Assembly (NCBI GenBank): GCA_022824315.1 | Contig: JAJEAC010000034.1 | Coordinates: 1-38,077 of the forward strand | Source of the DNA: Silicimonas sp. | GTDB lineage: Bacteria > Pseudomonadota > Alphaproteobacteria > Rhodobacterales > Rhodobacteraceae | Length of the DNA: 38,077 bases | Reading direction: 5' to 3' | Part shown: positions 16,673 through 25,632 of the stretch, in pieces | How positions within the stretch are numbered: the first letter of the stretch is position 1 | Layout: every line of letters starts with the position of its first letter | The notes under the pieces: generated by a model | What the model was told of the DNA's origin: nothing | What the model saw: the letters and a program-made list of their open reading frames with translations, nothing else | Database searches by the model: none | Made by a program: the position numbers and the translations under genes

Positions 16673-19594
16673 TCAGGACTTCGCCTCCCCGTCCTTCTTC
16701 TTCTCTTCCTCCGCTTCGGCCCTCGTCGCGGCCCTGACCTTCTGGCTCTCGCTCATGGCGCGTGCCATGTTGCTGGCGTCCTGAAAGATCGCCGATTTCG
16801 CAAGATTCGAGCCGTCAATGCCGATGTCGTTCATCAGGCTGTCGATCATCGGCCCCTGAACCCGGTAGCGAAGCGCGGAATTGATGACCTCGTCGGTCGG
16901 GCTTGCGGCGCCGCCGCCGCCGCCGGACCCGCCGTCCGCCCAGTTGAGCCCGGTCGTGCCGCCGCCTCCAAGCTGCATGATCTTGATCTCGTCGATCTTC
17001 TCGAGCGGCTTGACCTGCGCTGCGATAATGCCTTCGAGCCGCTCCAGCATGTTGCGCTTGAAGAGCGAAGCGCGGGCTTCATCGGTCAGGATGTTCTCCG
17101 CCTCGTTGATAAGCCGCTGGGCCTCTGCGCGAACCGCGGAGACAACTTCTTCTGCATGCGCGGCGAGCTTGGCGCGTTCGGCCTCCCTTTCGGCGGCGGT
17201 AACGCCAACCTGCTTGTCGCGCGACGCCTCCTCGAGGGCGGCAGCCGTATCGACCTTGGCCGCAGCTTCGGCTGCACGGGCGCGAGCCGCATCGGCCTCG
17301 ATTGCTGCGGCGCTTTCGTCGAGCGATTTGCCATAAAGTGCAATCGCCTTCTCCATTGCCGCTTCCTCGACCGCCTTTTCACGCTCGATCTCCAGTTGGC
17401 GACGCTTCTTCTGATGCGCGATTCGCGCATCGTCAAGCTCGTCCTCAGACTGGATCTGCACGCGTTCGACGACCTCTTTCGCCGCGATCTCGGCTTCGCG
17501 CAGCGCCTTTGTCCGTTCGACTTCAAGATGCTCCAGCGCTTTGCGGCGCTCGATGTTTGCAGCCTCGATCGCGCGTTCCTTCTCGATCTCGGCGGCGCGG
17601 GTCTTGGCTTCTTCCTCGATGCGGGCCGCATTTATCGTTTCCTGCGCGGCAATGTTTGCCTCGTCGATAGCGCGGTTGCGGGCGATTTCGCGTTCCCGCA
17701 TGTCCTGTTCATAGGCTATGCGCTCGGCAGCGAGCTTCTTTTCCTTGGCAATTCGGGCCGCTTCGACGGCCTCGGCCCTCAGCTGTTCGCGCACCTCCGT
17801 GTCTTCGCTGGCCTCAATCCGCTCGAAGGCGACCAGCCTTTCCTGGGCAATGCGCGCCTTTTCGACGGCCTCGCGCGATTCGATCTCGGCCTCTTCAAGC
17901 ATCTTGTTGCGCTCGATTTCCAGGCTCCGGGTCTCGCGTTCCGAGGCGATGCGTTCTGCCGCGACCTTCTTCTCTTGCGCGATGCGCGCAGCCTCGACCG
18001 CTTCTGCCTTCAAGAGATCTCGTTCTTCGGTCTTTTCGCTCGCCTCGATGCGCTCGAATGCCAGCAGGCGCTCTTGGGCGATGCGGGCCTTTTCGACCGC
18101 CTCGCGTGCATCGATCTCTGCGTGGTCGATCGCCCGATTGCGCTCGATTTCCAGGCTGCGGGTCTCCCTGTCCGAGGATATGCGCGCCGACGCCACGGCC
18201 TTTTCCTGCATGATCCGCAGCTTCTCGGTCGCTTCCCGCTGAGCGATTTCGGCTTCGCTAATGGCGAGGTCGCGGGCAACTTCGCGTTCGCGCGTGGTTT
18301 GCTCGAACTCGATCCGGGCTTCGGTCACGGACTTTTCCTGTGCGATGCGTGCGCGTTCCACGTTTTCGCGGGCGGCGATGCCTTCGGCATCGATGGCCTC
18401 TTGACGCTCGATCTCCTTTGACTGGGTTTCGCGCTCTTTCGCAATGCGCGCCTCTTCCAGGGCCCTTTCCTGGGCGATACGGGCGGTTTCGATCGCTTCG
18501 CGCGCTGCAATTTCCGCGGCGTCGGTCCGCTGTCGCGTCTTGATCCGTTCCTCGGTCAGCGCCCTTTCCTGCGCGATTCGCGCTTTTTCAACGGATTCAC
18601 GGGTCGAAATGTCGGCTTCATCGACGACTTTCTGCGACTCGATTTCGCGTTGCCTGACTTCTCGTTCGGACGCGATGCGCGCCTCGGAAATCTGGCGCTC
18701 GTTTTCGATCCGGGCAGTTTCAATGGCTTCGCGCGACAGCAGCGTCGCCTGTTCGGCGTCCTTTTCGCGCTCAGAGCGTTCCCGAGCCAGTTCTGCGCGT
18801 TGCTGCGCGCGCCGGAATTCAACCTCCCGTTCCTGGTCCAGGCGGGCTTCTTCCGATTCGCGTTCGATATCCAGCGCCTGTTTCTCGGCCTCGAGATTGC
18901 GCGCGCGAATCTTGATCATCGCATCCTGCTCGATGTCATTGCGCAGCTTGCGGCGCTGCTCGACCGCTTCGATGACGGCGGTCAGGCCTTCTGCATCGAA
19001 CTTGTTGGACGGGTTGAAATACTGGATGTCGGTCTGATCGATGTCCGTCGCCGCGACGCTTTCCAGTTCCAGTCCGTTCTTGTCGAGCCCTTCCTGCGCC
19101 ATTTCCTTGACGCGGGCGACGTACTCGTTGCGATTCTCATGCACCTCCTCGAGCGTCATCTGTGACGCAACGGTACGGAGCGCCGAGATGAACTTGCCTG
19201 ACAAGAGCGAATGGATGCGCTCAGGTTCCAGCGTCCGCCGGCCAAGGGTGGACGCAGCAAGCGAAACCGCCTCCCTGGTCTGGTTCACCCGAACATAGAA
19301 TTCCGCGTCGACGTCAATGCGCATTCGATCACGGGTGATCAGCGCTTCGTCCTTTTCGCGGGTCACCGCAAGTTGCAGGGAGTTCATGTTTACAGGAGTG
19401 ATGTCGTGAATGATCGGCCACACGAATGCGCCGCCGTTGATGACAACTTTTTCGCCAAGGAAACCCGTGCGCACGAATGCGACTTCCTTGGTCGAGCGGC
19501 GGTACAGCCAGTACATCACCCAGTAGACAACAAAGATGACGATGACCGCCGCGATGAGCCACAGGATCAGTTGTCCTAACAGTTCGCCAGTCAT
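16673..19594 (-). CDS. Giant flotillin-like SPFH protein with hendecad coiled-coil repeats
   Basis: A 973-residue protein, about twice the usual flotillin length. One membrane segment (8-31) is followed by an SPFH/band 7 domain (about 35-215). A very long charged coiled coil then runs from about 215 to 840, and the end is a flotillin-type C-terminus with a Gly-rich patch (876-895) and a charged tail. Residues 288-650 are nine repeat units of 44 or 33 residues opening with a [R/A]E[A/S]xExARI motif, all multiples of 11. This predicts a hendecad, right-handed or straight, coiled coil. The ATG at 19594 has GGGAGG 5 bases upstream. Flotillins oligomerise on the inner membrane and organise microdomains. 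Placement between transporter and hydroxylase genes suggests a scaffold for this pathway, which is inference. A 421-residue open frame opposite is an antisense shadow. Confidence 0.88.
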   Translation of the reverse strand: MTGELLGQLILWLIAAVIVIFVVYWVMYWLYRRSTKEVAFVRTGFLGEKVVINGGAFVWPIIHDITPVNMNSLQLAVTREKDEALITRDRMRIDVDAEFYVRVNQTREAVSLAASTLGRRTLEPERIHSLLSGKFISALRTVASQMTLEEVHENRNEYVARVKEMAQEGLDKNGLELESVAATDIDQTDIQYFNPSNKFDAEGLTAVIEAVEQRRKLRNDIEQDAMIKIRARNLEAEKQALDIERESEEARLDQEREVEFRRAQQRAELARERSEREKDAEQATLLSREAIETARIENERQISEARIASEREVRQREIESQKVVDEADISTRESVEKARIAQERALTEERIKTRQRTDAAEIAAREAIETARIAQERALEEARIAKERETQSKEIERQEAIDAEGIAARENVERARIAQEKSVTEARIEFEQTTREREVARDLAISEAEIAQREATEKLRIMQEKAVASARISSDRETRSLEIERNRAIDHAEIDAREAVEKARIAQERLLAFERIEASEKTEERDLLKAEAVEAARIAQEKKVAAERIASERETRSLEIERNKMLEEAEIESREAVEKARIAQERLVAFERIEASEDTEVREQLRAEAVEAARIAKEKKLAAERIAYEQDMREREIARNRAIDEANIAAQETINAARIEEEAKTRAAEIEKERAIEAANIERRKALEHLEVERTKALREAEIAAKEVVERVQIQSEDELDDARIAHQKKRRQLEIEREKAVEEAAMEKAIALYGKSLDESAAAIEADAARARAAEAAAKVDTAAALEEASRDKQVGVTAAEREAERAKLAAHAEEVVSAVRAEAQRLINEAENILTDEARASLFKRNMLERLEGIIAAQVKPLEKIDEIKIMQLGGGGTTGLNWADGGSGGGGGAASPTDEVINSALRYRVQGPMIDSLMNDIGIDGSNLAKSAIFQDASNMARAMSESQKVRAATRAEAEEEKKKDGEAKS
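17645..18733 (-). repeat. In-frame repeats coding hendecad units in the flotillin-like protein
   Basis: Nine consecutive units encode residues 288-650 with lengths 44, 33, 44, 44, 44, 33, 44, 33 and 44, all multiples of 33 bp. The last four form two 77-residue (231 bp) super-repeats at 17876-18106 and 17645-17875 that are nearly the same in protein sequence. This suggests recent in-frame duplication. Confidence 0.85.
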
Positions 19595-19613
19595 GTGAGC
19601 CTCCCTTTCGGCC

Positions 19614-20438
19614 TTAGAGGTCGATCTCCTTGAATTTCTTCGTCTGTTCCGTCAACGCGACTTCCGTCGGCAGGCGTTCCATCGAGGAGGCGCCGTAAAA
19701 TCCGTGACAATTCGTGGTGTTCTTCAGGACGAAAGCCGCGTCCTCGGGCATCGCCACCGGTCCGCCGTGAACCAGCACGAGCGCGTCGGGCTTCACCTCT
19801 AGGGCAGCAGCAGCCCACTCATCCGTCAAGGCAGGGGCATCAGCCAGCGCCACTCCCGTCTCCGCCCCGATTGAGCCTCCGGTCGTCAGTCCCAGGTGAA
19901 CGACGATGATGTCGGCGCCCGCCGCCGCCATGTCGCGCGCATCATCGGCCGAGAACACGTAAGGCGTCGTCAGCATGTCGCGATCAGCGGCCATGCGGAT
20001 CAGCTCGACTTCGTGGCCGTAACCCATGCCGGTCTCCTCCAAATTGAGCCGGAAGGTTCCATCGATCAGCCCGACCGTCGGGAAATTCTGGACGCCCGAG
20101 AATCCCGCAGACTTGATCTCGTCCAGGAAGTTGCCCATCAGGCGGAATGGATCGGTCGCGCAGACGCCGGCGAGCACCGGCGTGTTCCTTACCACCGGCA
20201 GAACTTCGCCGGCCATCTCCATCACCACGCCATTCGCGTCCCCATACGGCATCAGACCGGCTAGCGAGCCCCGACCGGCCATCCTGTACCGCCCGGAATT
20301 GTAGATGACGATCAAGTCGATGCCGCCAGCCTCCTCGCACTTTGCAGAAAGGCCGGTCCCTGCCCCACCACCGATGATCGGCTCGCCGCGATCTCGCATG
20401 GCGCGGAACTTGCTCATCATCTCGCTGCGATCAAACAC
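19614..20438 (-). CDS. PEP-hydrolase-family TIM-barrel protein (PF09370; Tm-1 C-terminal-like)
   Basis: A 274-residue TIM-barrel protein of the PEP_hydrolase (formerly TIM-barrel signal transduction) family. Conserved blocks are [29 protein letters not shown], the ATDPF segment, [12 protein letters not shown], the [11 protein letters not shown] region and a closing [13 protein letters not shown]. Its biochemical role is poorly known. In tomato Tm-1 a UPF0261 domain is followed by this same barrel, and here the UPF0261-like domain ends the gene immediately upstream. I chose the GTG at 20438 because AAGGA lies 8 bases ahead and it gives the usual FDRSE-type N-terminus; ATGs at 20420/20417 are internal alternatives. 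The gap to the LivF-Tm-1 gene is 5 bp. It should act in the cytoplasm together with that protein. Confidence 0.85.
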   Translation of the reverse strand: MFDRSEMMSKFRAMRDRGEPIIGGGAGTGLSAKCEEAGGIDLIVIYNSGRYRMAGRGSLAGLMPYGDANGVVMEMAGEVLPVVRNTPVLAGVCATDPFRLMGNFLDEIKSAGFSGVQNFPTVGLIDGTFRLNLEETGMGYGHEVELIRMAADRDMLTTPYVFSADDARDMAAAGADIIVVHLGLTTGGSIGAETGVALADAPALTDEWAAAALEVKPDALVLVHGGPVAMPEDAAFVLKNTTNCHGFYGASSMERLPTEVALTEQTKKFKEIDL

Positions 20439-20443
20439 GCTGC

Positions 20444-22609
20444 CTATCCTTGCGCGGCGACACGGGGAATCTCTCCGTGCAGGTTTCGAAACTCGGCGAC
20501 CGCCAGGGCCGCGAACTCGGGGGCGTTGATGTTGTGCGGCACCCGAAGCAGATGCCGCGAGCTGGTTTGCCGGACGGCATCTTCCAGCGCCTCGAAGAGC
20601 GCGGCATCGGCGGCCGGGTCGTGAAACGGCTGCCCGGGCCCGGACAGCGCGGAAACGCCGCCTTCGGGCAAGAAGAAGCGAACCGGACCCGTCATTCGGT
20701 TTAGTTTCGCACCGATCCAGCGACCTATCTGGTCGCATTCGTCCGGCGTCGTGCGCATCAAGGTAACCTGCGGATTGTGCTGGTAGAATTTCCGGTCGCG
20801 ATAGCGCTCGGGCACCGTATCGCGACTGTCGAAATTCACCATGTCGAGTGCGCCGCATGCGCCGATGTAGGGCAAGCCTGCTTCGATCGATGCTTCAAAG
20901 CGGGTTTCGTCGGAGGGGAAGACACCCCCCGCTATCATGTCGCAGACCTCGGTTGTCGTCAGGTCCAGGACGCCGGACAGCTTTCCCGAGGCCAACAGGT
21001 TCTCCATGGCCTTTCCGCCGGTGCCGGTCGCGTGAAAGACCAAGCAATCGTATTCCGGCTGAAGCGCGGCGGAGACCTGCTGGACGCAAGAAGTCGTAAC
21101 CCCGAACATCGTCAGGCCGAGAGCCGGCTTCAGCGGAGCCGCAGAGGTCGCATCGCGTCGGCCGGCGACCATGCCTGCCAATGCCCGGGCACCGTTGCCA
21201 AGCACTTCGCGCGTAATGACGTTGAGTCCCTGTACATCGGCGACCGCATTCAGCAGCAACATATCCGAAGCGCCGACATACTGGCTGGTGTTTCCGGAGG
21301 CGACGGTGGAAATCACGACCTTCGGCACCCCAACCGGCAGTGAACGAATTGCCGGACTGACCAACGACGTCCCGCCGGAACCGCCCGCAGAAATGATCCC
21401 CCCGATCCCGTCCTGCTGCGCAATCCACCGTTCGAATGCAAGGGCCATCCCCGAGACCGCCGTGCCGCGGTCGCCGGTAAAGACCCCGGCGACGCCACGC
21501 GGGTGAAACGCCGCGATCGCATGCGGGGGCATCTCCGCCCCGGACGGTTTGCCGGAGGTCGACAGATCGACGAGGATCGCATCAATGCCCTCGTCCTTCA
21601 GCACGCCTTGGATGAATCTCAGTTCTTCTGACTTGGTATCCAGCGTGCCTGCTACGAGTACTTGGCCCAAGCGGCCGGACGGGCGCGCCTGGGAGAGCGG
21701 CCTGATCTGTTCGACTTCGCGGGTGGTCGGCGTGACTGTGCGCGCAGCCCCTTCGATAACGTGAACCGGAACAGGGCGCGACCAACGGGTCGGGATCTTG
21801 GGATTGGAGCTATAAACCTTCGTCAAGGCGGCGGGCGCTTCCTGCGCATCGCGTTCATCCGTGCGCGCTGTCGGTTCGGGTGTCTCGTCATGCGCATGGC
21901 GGCCGACCCCCAGCAGCGCCTGCTGCAAGTCGCGGTCGCCCGCCAGGCGGGCGGAGTCCATCACGCGGTTGATCCGCCCGTTGACCATGATGTGGACATC
22001 GGATGCTACTGCACATGCAACGCCGATGTTCTGTTCGATCATCAGGACATCGATGCCGCCCTCTTCCCCGAGGCGGATCAGCATGGTCTCGAGCTGCTGG
22101 ACGATGACCGGGGCAAGTCCTTCGGTCGGCTCGTCCATAACCAGCAGGCGCGGATTGAGAAGCAGGGCCCGCGCGATGGCCAGCATCTGCTGCTCACCGC
22201 CCGAAAGCTGCGAGCCCAGGTTGCTGCGGCGTTCGGCCAGGCGAGGGAACGTCCCGTAGATGCGCTCTATGGTCCAGACGCCTCCCCGCCCTTCAACGAG
22301 CCGAAGGTGTTCGTCGACCGACAGCGAACGCCAAATTCGCCGACCCTGAGGCACGTATCCGATACCCATGCGGGCAACGTCCGCGGGATTGCGCCCGTCA
22401 ATCGCCTGTCCCTGGAAGGAAATCGATCCGGATGCTACGGGCTCCAGCCCCATGATCGCCTTGCAAAGAGTGGTCTTGCCCATCCCGTTGCGACCGACGA
22501 CCGAATGAACGCCGGCCTTCAGCGTCATGTTGACGCCCTGCAGGGCATGGCTCTGTCCGTAGTAGACATTGAGGTCCCTGACCTCGAGGATCGGTGTGCC
22601 CTCAGCCAT
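20444..22609 (-). CDS. LivF-type ABC ATPase fused to Tm-1-like (UPF0261) ATP-binding domain
   Basis: A 721-residue fusion. Residues 1-240 are a complete LivF-like ABC ATPase: Walker A GRNGMGKT (39-46), Q-loop VPQGRR (86-91), signature LSGGEQ (135-140) and Walker B LLVMDEP (155-161). A hydrophilic linker of about 70 residues follows. Residues 314-721 are a full Tm-1-like/UPF0261 domain with [21 protein letters not shown] (408-417), [10 protein letters not shown] (527-536) and [10 protein letters not shown]. No other LivF is present in the array, so this fusion should be the second ATPase of the LivHMG transporter. The ATG at 22609 lies 8 bp inside livG; a GTG three codons earlier is possible. 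The Tm-1 part may couple transport to a cytosolic ATP-dependent step on the imported compound, which is inference. Confidence 0.88.
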   Translation of the reverse strand: MAEGTPILEVRDLNVYYGQSHALQGVNMTLKAGVHSVVGRNGMGKTTLCKAIMGLEPVASGSISFQGQAIDGRNPADVARMGIGYVPQGRRIWRSLSVDEHLRLVEGRGGVWTIERIYGTFPRLAERRSNLGSQLSGGEQQMLAIARALLLNPRLLVMDEPTEGLAPVIVQQLETMLIRLGEEGGIDVLMIEQNIGVACAVASDVHIMVNGRINRVMDSARLAGDRDLQQALLGVGRHAHDETPEPTARTDERDAQEAPAALTKVYSSNPKIPTRWSRPVPVHVIEGAARTVTPTTREVEQIRPLSQARPSGRLGQVLVAGTLDTKSEELRFIQGVLKDEGIDAILVDLSTSGKPSGAEMPPHAIAAFHPRGVAGVFTGDRGTAVSGMALAFERWIAQQDGIGGIISAGGSGGTSLVSPAIRSLPVGVPKVVISTVASGNTSQYVGASDMLLLNAVADVQGLNVITREVLGNGARALAGMVAGRRDATSAAPLKPALGLTMFGVTTSCVQQVSAALQPEYDCLVFHATGTGGKAMENLLASGKLSGVLDLTTTEVCDMIAGGVFPSDETRFEASIEAGLPYIGACGALDMVNFDSRDTVPERYRDRKFYQHNPQVTLMRTTPDECDQIGRWIGAKLNRMTGPVRFFLPEGGVSALSGPGQPFHDPAADAALFEALEDAVRQTSSRHLLRVPHNINAPEFAALAVAEFRNLHGEIPRVAAQG

Positions 22610-23405
22610 CTTCACCACCGAGGTAGAGGGCCTGGACTTCGGGGTCGTCCTCGATTTCAGCAGGGCTTCCTTCCTTGAAGATGCGCCCGTTGTGCATCAT
22701 GCTGACTGACTCGGCGACCCGCAGGGCGACGTCCATGTCGTGTTCGATGATGATGAACCCCATATGAGCCGGCAGCCCGATCAGGATCTCGATGAGTTCA
22801 GAGCGCTCGGTCGGCGAGAGCCCGGCGGCTGGTTCATCGAAGAGGATGAACCTAGGCGCACCTGCCAGGGCTATGGCGATTTCGAGCTGCCGCTGCTGGC
22901 CGTAGGAGAGCGTCGCGACCTGCTCGTCCTTGGCGTCCTCAAGGTGAACCACGCGCACGAGGTTCTCCGCGCTCGCCATCAAGGCGTCATCGCGCCCTGG
23001 CCGCAAAAATGAAAAGCGGCTGCGTGACACGCCAACGCAGGCCAGGAAAATGTTGTCCAGCACGGTGAGGCCGGTGAAGAGCAGCGAGATCTGATAGGTC
23101 CGGCGCAGGCCCCTCCTGATGCGTTCGTGCGGCGGGAACTGCGTAATGTCCTCGCCGAAAAAGCGAATTGAGCCAGTGGTGGCAGGAAAGTCCCCCGCTA
23201 CGCAATTGAAGAGCGTGGTCTTTCCGGCACCGTTTGACCCGAGCACTGCACGCCGTTCACTAGGCCGTACCGTGATGTCGATGTCATCGAGCGCGGCCAA
23301 GGCCCCGAAAAACTTGGATACGCCCTTCAGTTCCAGCGCGTTGGCCGTCCCGGTCGCTCCGAGGCGCTCGGAAATCGTCGATCCGCCATTGAGATCAGCG
23401 TTCAT
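22602..23405 (-). CDS. livG: Branched-chain-amino-acid-type ABC transporter ATPase LivG
   Basis: A 267-residue ABC ATPase with Walker A GSNGAGKT (56-63), signature LSYGQQRQ (166-173), Walker B FILFDEP (186-192) and a LivG-type IIEHDMDVA segment with the switch histidine. It carries a C-terminal BCA_ABC_TP-like extension ending in ALYLGGED, typical of LivG. It energises import through LivHM in the inner membrane. The ATG at 23405 overlaps the livM stop by 4 bp. The cargo is not necessarily an amino acid; Liv-type transporters also import amides, urea and aromatic acids. Confidence 0.93.
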   Translation of the reverse strand: MNADLNGGSTISERLGATGTANALELKGVSKFFGALAALDDIDITVRPSERRAVLGSNGAGKTTLFNCVAGDFPATTGSIRFFGEDITQFPPHERIRRGLRRTYQISLLFTGLTVLDNIFLACVGVSRSRFSFLRPGRDDALMASAENLVRVVHLEDAKDEQVATLSYGQQRQLEIAIALAGAPRFILFDEPAAGLSPTERSELIEILIGLPAHMGFIIIEHDMDVALRVAESVSMMHNGRIFKEGSPAEIEDDPEVQALYLGGEDG

Positions 23406-24469
23406 GGCCCTTCTCCGCCACGACCGGTCAGCGGATCGCGCTTTCGGTCTTCACGCAGCCGGTCCCACAGGCCGATGATGCCGTCCGGCGACCAGAAGAC
23501 GATGACAAGAAAGGCTATGCCGATCAGCAGCTGGAATCGTTCGCCTGCAAGCCCTAGCGTGACCAGTGCGTCGATCGCGTAGGTCTTCAGGATGACATAG
23601 ATGAACGCGCCTATGAAAGGGCCGACCGGATGGCGCATGCCACCGATCACGGCGATGACCAAGATGTCTATTGCCGGTCCGATTCCGGCCGTGCCCGGAG
23701 AAATCTGCGCGGACTGCCAGGTGAGCAAGATGCCTCCGATTGCCGCGAGCAATGCCGCGAAGGTGTAGGCGGCCACGCGGTGCGCCGTAACGTTGTACCC
23801 CAAAGCCGACATGCGGCGTGGATTGTCCCGAACTCCTTGCAGCGCCAATCCGAACGGAGCGCGAGAGATGTAGAGAACGACCAGGTAGCCAAGCGCGGCC
23901 CAAAACAAGGTCAGGTAGTAGAAGGCGGCCGGCCCACGCCAATCCACGCCAAAGAGCATTGGGGGCAGGACACCGTTGAACCCGGAGAACCCATTGAACA
24001 TCACGTAGTTTTGGCGGGCGAAATAGAAAAACGCGGCCGCAATCGCGAGAGTGATCATGATCGTGTAGATTCCCTCGGTCCGCACTGCGAGCCATCCGGT
24101 CAGCGTGCCGAAAAGCATCGCGATGATCAGGGCGATCGGGATCGCGACATACCACGGCCAGCCAAGCGAAATCGTGTCAATGGCCGACACCCCGAATATC
24201 GCGACCATGTATCCGCCCACACCCGCGATCGACATCTGGGCGAGGCTGACCATTCCGCCGTAGCCGCCCAAGAACATCAGGCCGAGCGCAATCAGGCCCA
24301 GGATGAAAGTCCAGCCAAAGATCTGGAACAGCATGAAGTCGCCGGCAATCGCCGGCATGATCAGCAAGATCAGGCCAACGACCCAATAGGCGATCGGAAT
24401 GCGCTCCAGCCAGCTCTGCCCTTCACTGGGTGCGACCAGGCTCGTTTCGGTTGAATCGAAGACCGACAT
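23402..24469 (-). CDS. livM: Branched-chain-amino-acid-type ABC transporter permease LivM
   Basis: A 355-residue polytopic membrane protein with about nine or ten hydrophobic segments. It has the LivM landmarks GYGGMVSLAQMSIAGVGGY, a WLAVRTEGIYTIMITLA helix and the EAA-like loop GVRDNPRRMSALGYNV that contacts the ATPases. The ATG at 24469 follows the livH stop by 1 bp. With LivH it forms the inner-membrane channel. The charged C-terminal tail overlaps livG by 4 bp. Confidence 0.93.
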   Translation of the reverse strand: MSVFDSTETSLVAPSEGQSWLERIPIAYWVVGLILLIMPAIAGDFMLFQIFGWTFILGLIALGLMFLGGYGGMVSLAQMSIAGVGGYMVAIFGVSAIDTISLGWPWYVAIPIALIIAMLFGTLTGWLAVRTEGIYTIMITLAIAAAFFYFARQNYVMFNGFSGFNGVLPPMLFGVDWRGPAAFYYLTLFWAALGYLVVLYISRAPFGLALQGVRDNPRRMSALGYNVTAHRVAAYTFAALLAAIGGILLTWQSAQISPGTAGIGPAIDILVIAVIGGMRHPVGPFIGAFIYVILKTYAIDALVTLGLAGERFQLLIGIAFLVIVFWSPDGIIGLWDRLREDRKRDPLTGRGGEGP

Positions 24470-24470
24470 G

Positions 24471-25481
24471 TCAGGACCGCCCCATCAGGCCTTGCGGGCG
24501 AAACGCGAGAACCCCCACCATGATCAGGAACGTCAGGACGACGGCATAGGTGGGCATGTAGACAGAGCCGAACTGCTCGGCCAGCCCGATGAGCAGCGCA
24601 CCGAGTGCGGCGCCCGGAATGCTGCCCATCCCTCCCACGATGACGACGACGAGCGAGGCCAGCAGGAATCGTATGTCTTCGCCGGGCGCAACGGACTGGA
24701 ATGTTCCTCCGACCACTCCCGCTATGCCGGCGAGGCCGGCGCCGAATGCAAAGACGCCCAGGAATACCAGTTGGATGCGTGCGCCGGTGGCGGACAGCAT
24801 ATCGCGATCATCGACGCCTGCCCGTATCAGCATGCCAATCTTGGTTCGGTTCAGCAGGAGCCACATGGCAATGCCAATCGTGACCGCAGCGAGGAATATC
24901 ACGACCCGAACCAGGGGGTACTTCAGATAGACAAGATCGCCCGAGCGCTTTTGCGCCGTGACAAGAATGGTTTCCAAGGGACCCGACAGCCAGGACGGGG
25001 CGCTGATGTTGTAAAAGTCGCCGCCCCAACCCCAAAGCATCAAGTCGGCCATGATAATCGAGATCCCGATCGTCACGAGGGTCTGTCGAAGGTCCTGACC
25101 TTCCATTCGTCGAAACACGACAAGTTGCAGCAGAATGCCGAACACTGCGACCACCAAGAATGCGGCAGGGAATGCAAGGAGCCAATATCCGGTCAACTCA
25201 GCGAATTCGTACCCCACGTACCCCCCAAGGAGATACAGGGAACCGTGGGCGAGATTCACGTTGCGCATCAGGCCGAAAATCAACGTGAATCCGGAGGCAA
25301 CGAGAAAATACAGCCCCCCCAGCGTGATGCCGTTGAACAACGCGTTCAGGAACACCTTCTTCTTGCCAATCAGGTCGACAAGCCAAGCTGGCCACAACGC
25401 GAAAATCATCCAGATGAGGATTGCGGTCAAAATCGCAATCACGGCAGCCCAAACGGGATGGCGGCGCGCGAAGTCTGTCAT
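24471..25481 (-). CDS. livH: Branched-chain-amino-acid-type ABC transporter permease LivH
   Basis: A 336-residue inner-membrane permease. LivH features include NGITLGGLYFLVASGFTLIFG, the NLAHGSLYLLGGYVG helix, an ISATGAR-like coupling loop (DRDMLSATGARIQ) and late glycine-rich VVIVGGMGSIPGAALGA. The first 25-45 residues add an extra hydrophobic helix ahead of the usual LivH start. I chose the ATG at 25481; a longer in-frame start would add a cysteine-rich leader with no family resemblance. It is the first gene of the 17-gene array and probably the promoter-proximal one, with a 151 bp gap to the AraC gene. Confidence 0.9.
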   Translation of the reverse strand: MTDFARRHPVWAAVIAILTAILIWMIFALWPAWLVDLIGKKKVFLNALFNGITLGGLYFLVASGFTLIFGLMRNVNLAHGSLYLLGGYVGYEFAELTGYWLLAFPAAFLVVAVFGILLQLVVFRRMEGQDLRQTLVTIGISIIMADLMLWGWGGDFYNISAPSWLSGPLETILVTAQKRSGDLVYLKYPLVRVVIFLAAVTIGIAMWLLLNRTKIGMLIRAGVDDRDMLSATGARIQLVFLGVFAFGAGLAGIAGVVGGTFQSVAPGEDIRFLLASLVVVIVGGMGSIPGAALGALLIGLAEQFGSVYMPTYAVVLTFLIMVGVLAFRPQGLMGRS

Positions 25482-25495
25482 TGTGCAGTCTTCAT
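25478..25495 (-). other. Possible leader mini-ORF overlapping the livH start
   Basis: A five-codon frame (MKTAQ, stop) starts at the ATG 25495, 14 bases ahead of livH. Its stop overlaps the livH ATG. AAGGAG lies 12 bases upstream of the mini-ORF, while livH itself has no close ribosome site. It could be a coupling leader or chance. Confidence 0.25.
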
Positions 25496-25632
25496 CGGTG
25501 CACGAAACTCCTTCGCCGCAACCTGCCAATAGTGCTCTTGGTCCAGTTGCATCCCGCAAACGCTACCGCCCGGGCTGCAAATTCGCATACCCCAAGGTCT
25601 GATCGGGTGACGCTGGATCGCGTAAACAACAC
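25482..25632 (-). promoter_or_regulatory. Likely promoter/leader region of the 17-gene array
   Basis: A 151 bp spacer between the AraC-family gene and livH, the longest gap before about 20 kb of coupled genes. I cannot pick a convincing -35/-10 pair by eye. The location next to an AraC-type regulator makes it the natural place to look for that regulator's operator. Read-through from the AraC gene is the alternative. Confidence 0.4.

Noticed and set aside
17156..18421. Long plus-strand open frame of 421 codons opposite the flotillin gene
   Set aside because: It mirrors the repetitive flotillin codons in antisense, is Phe/Leu/Arg-rich and has no ribosome site; the minus-strand flotillin is clearly the real gene.
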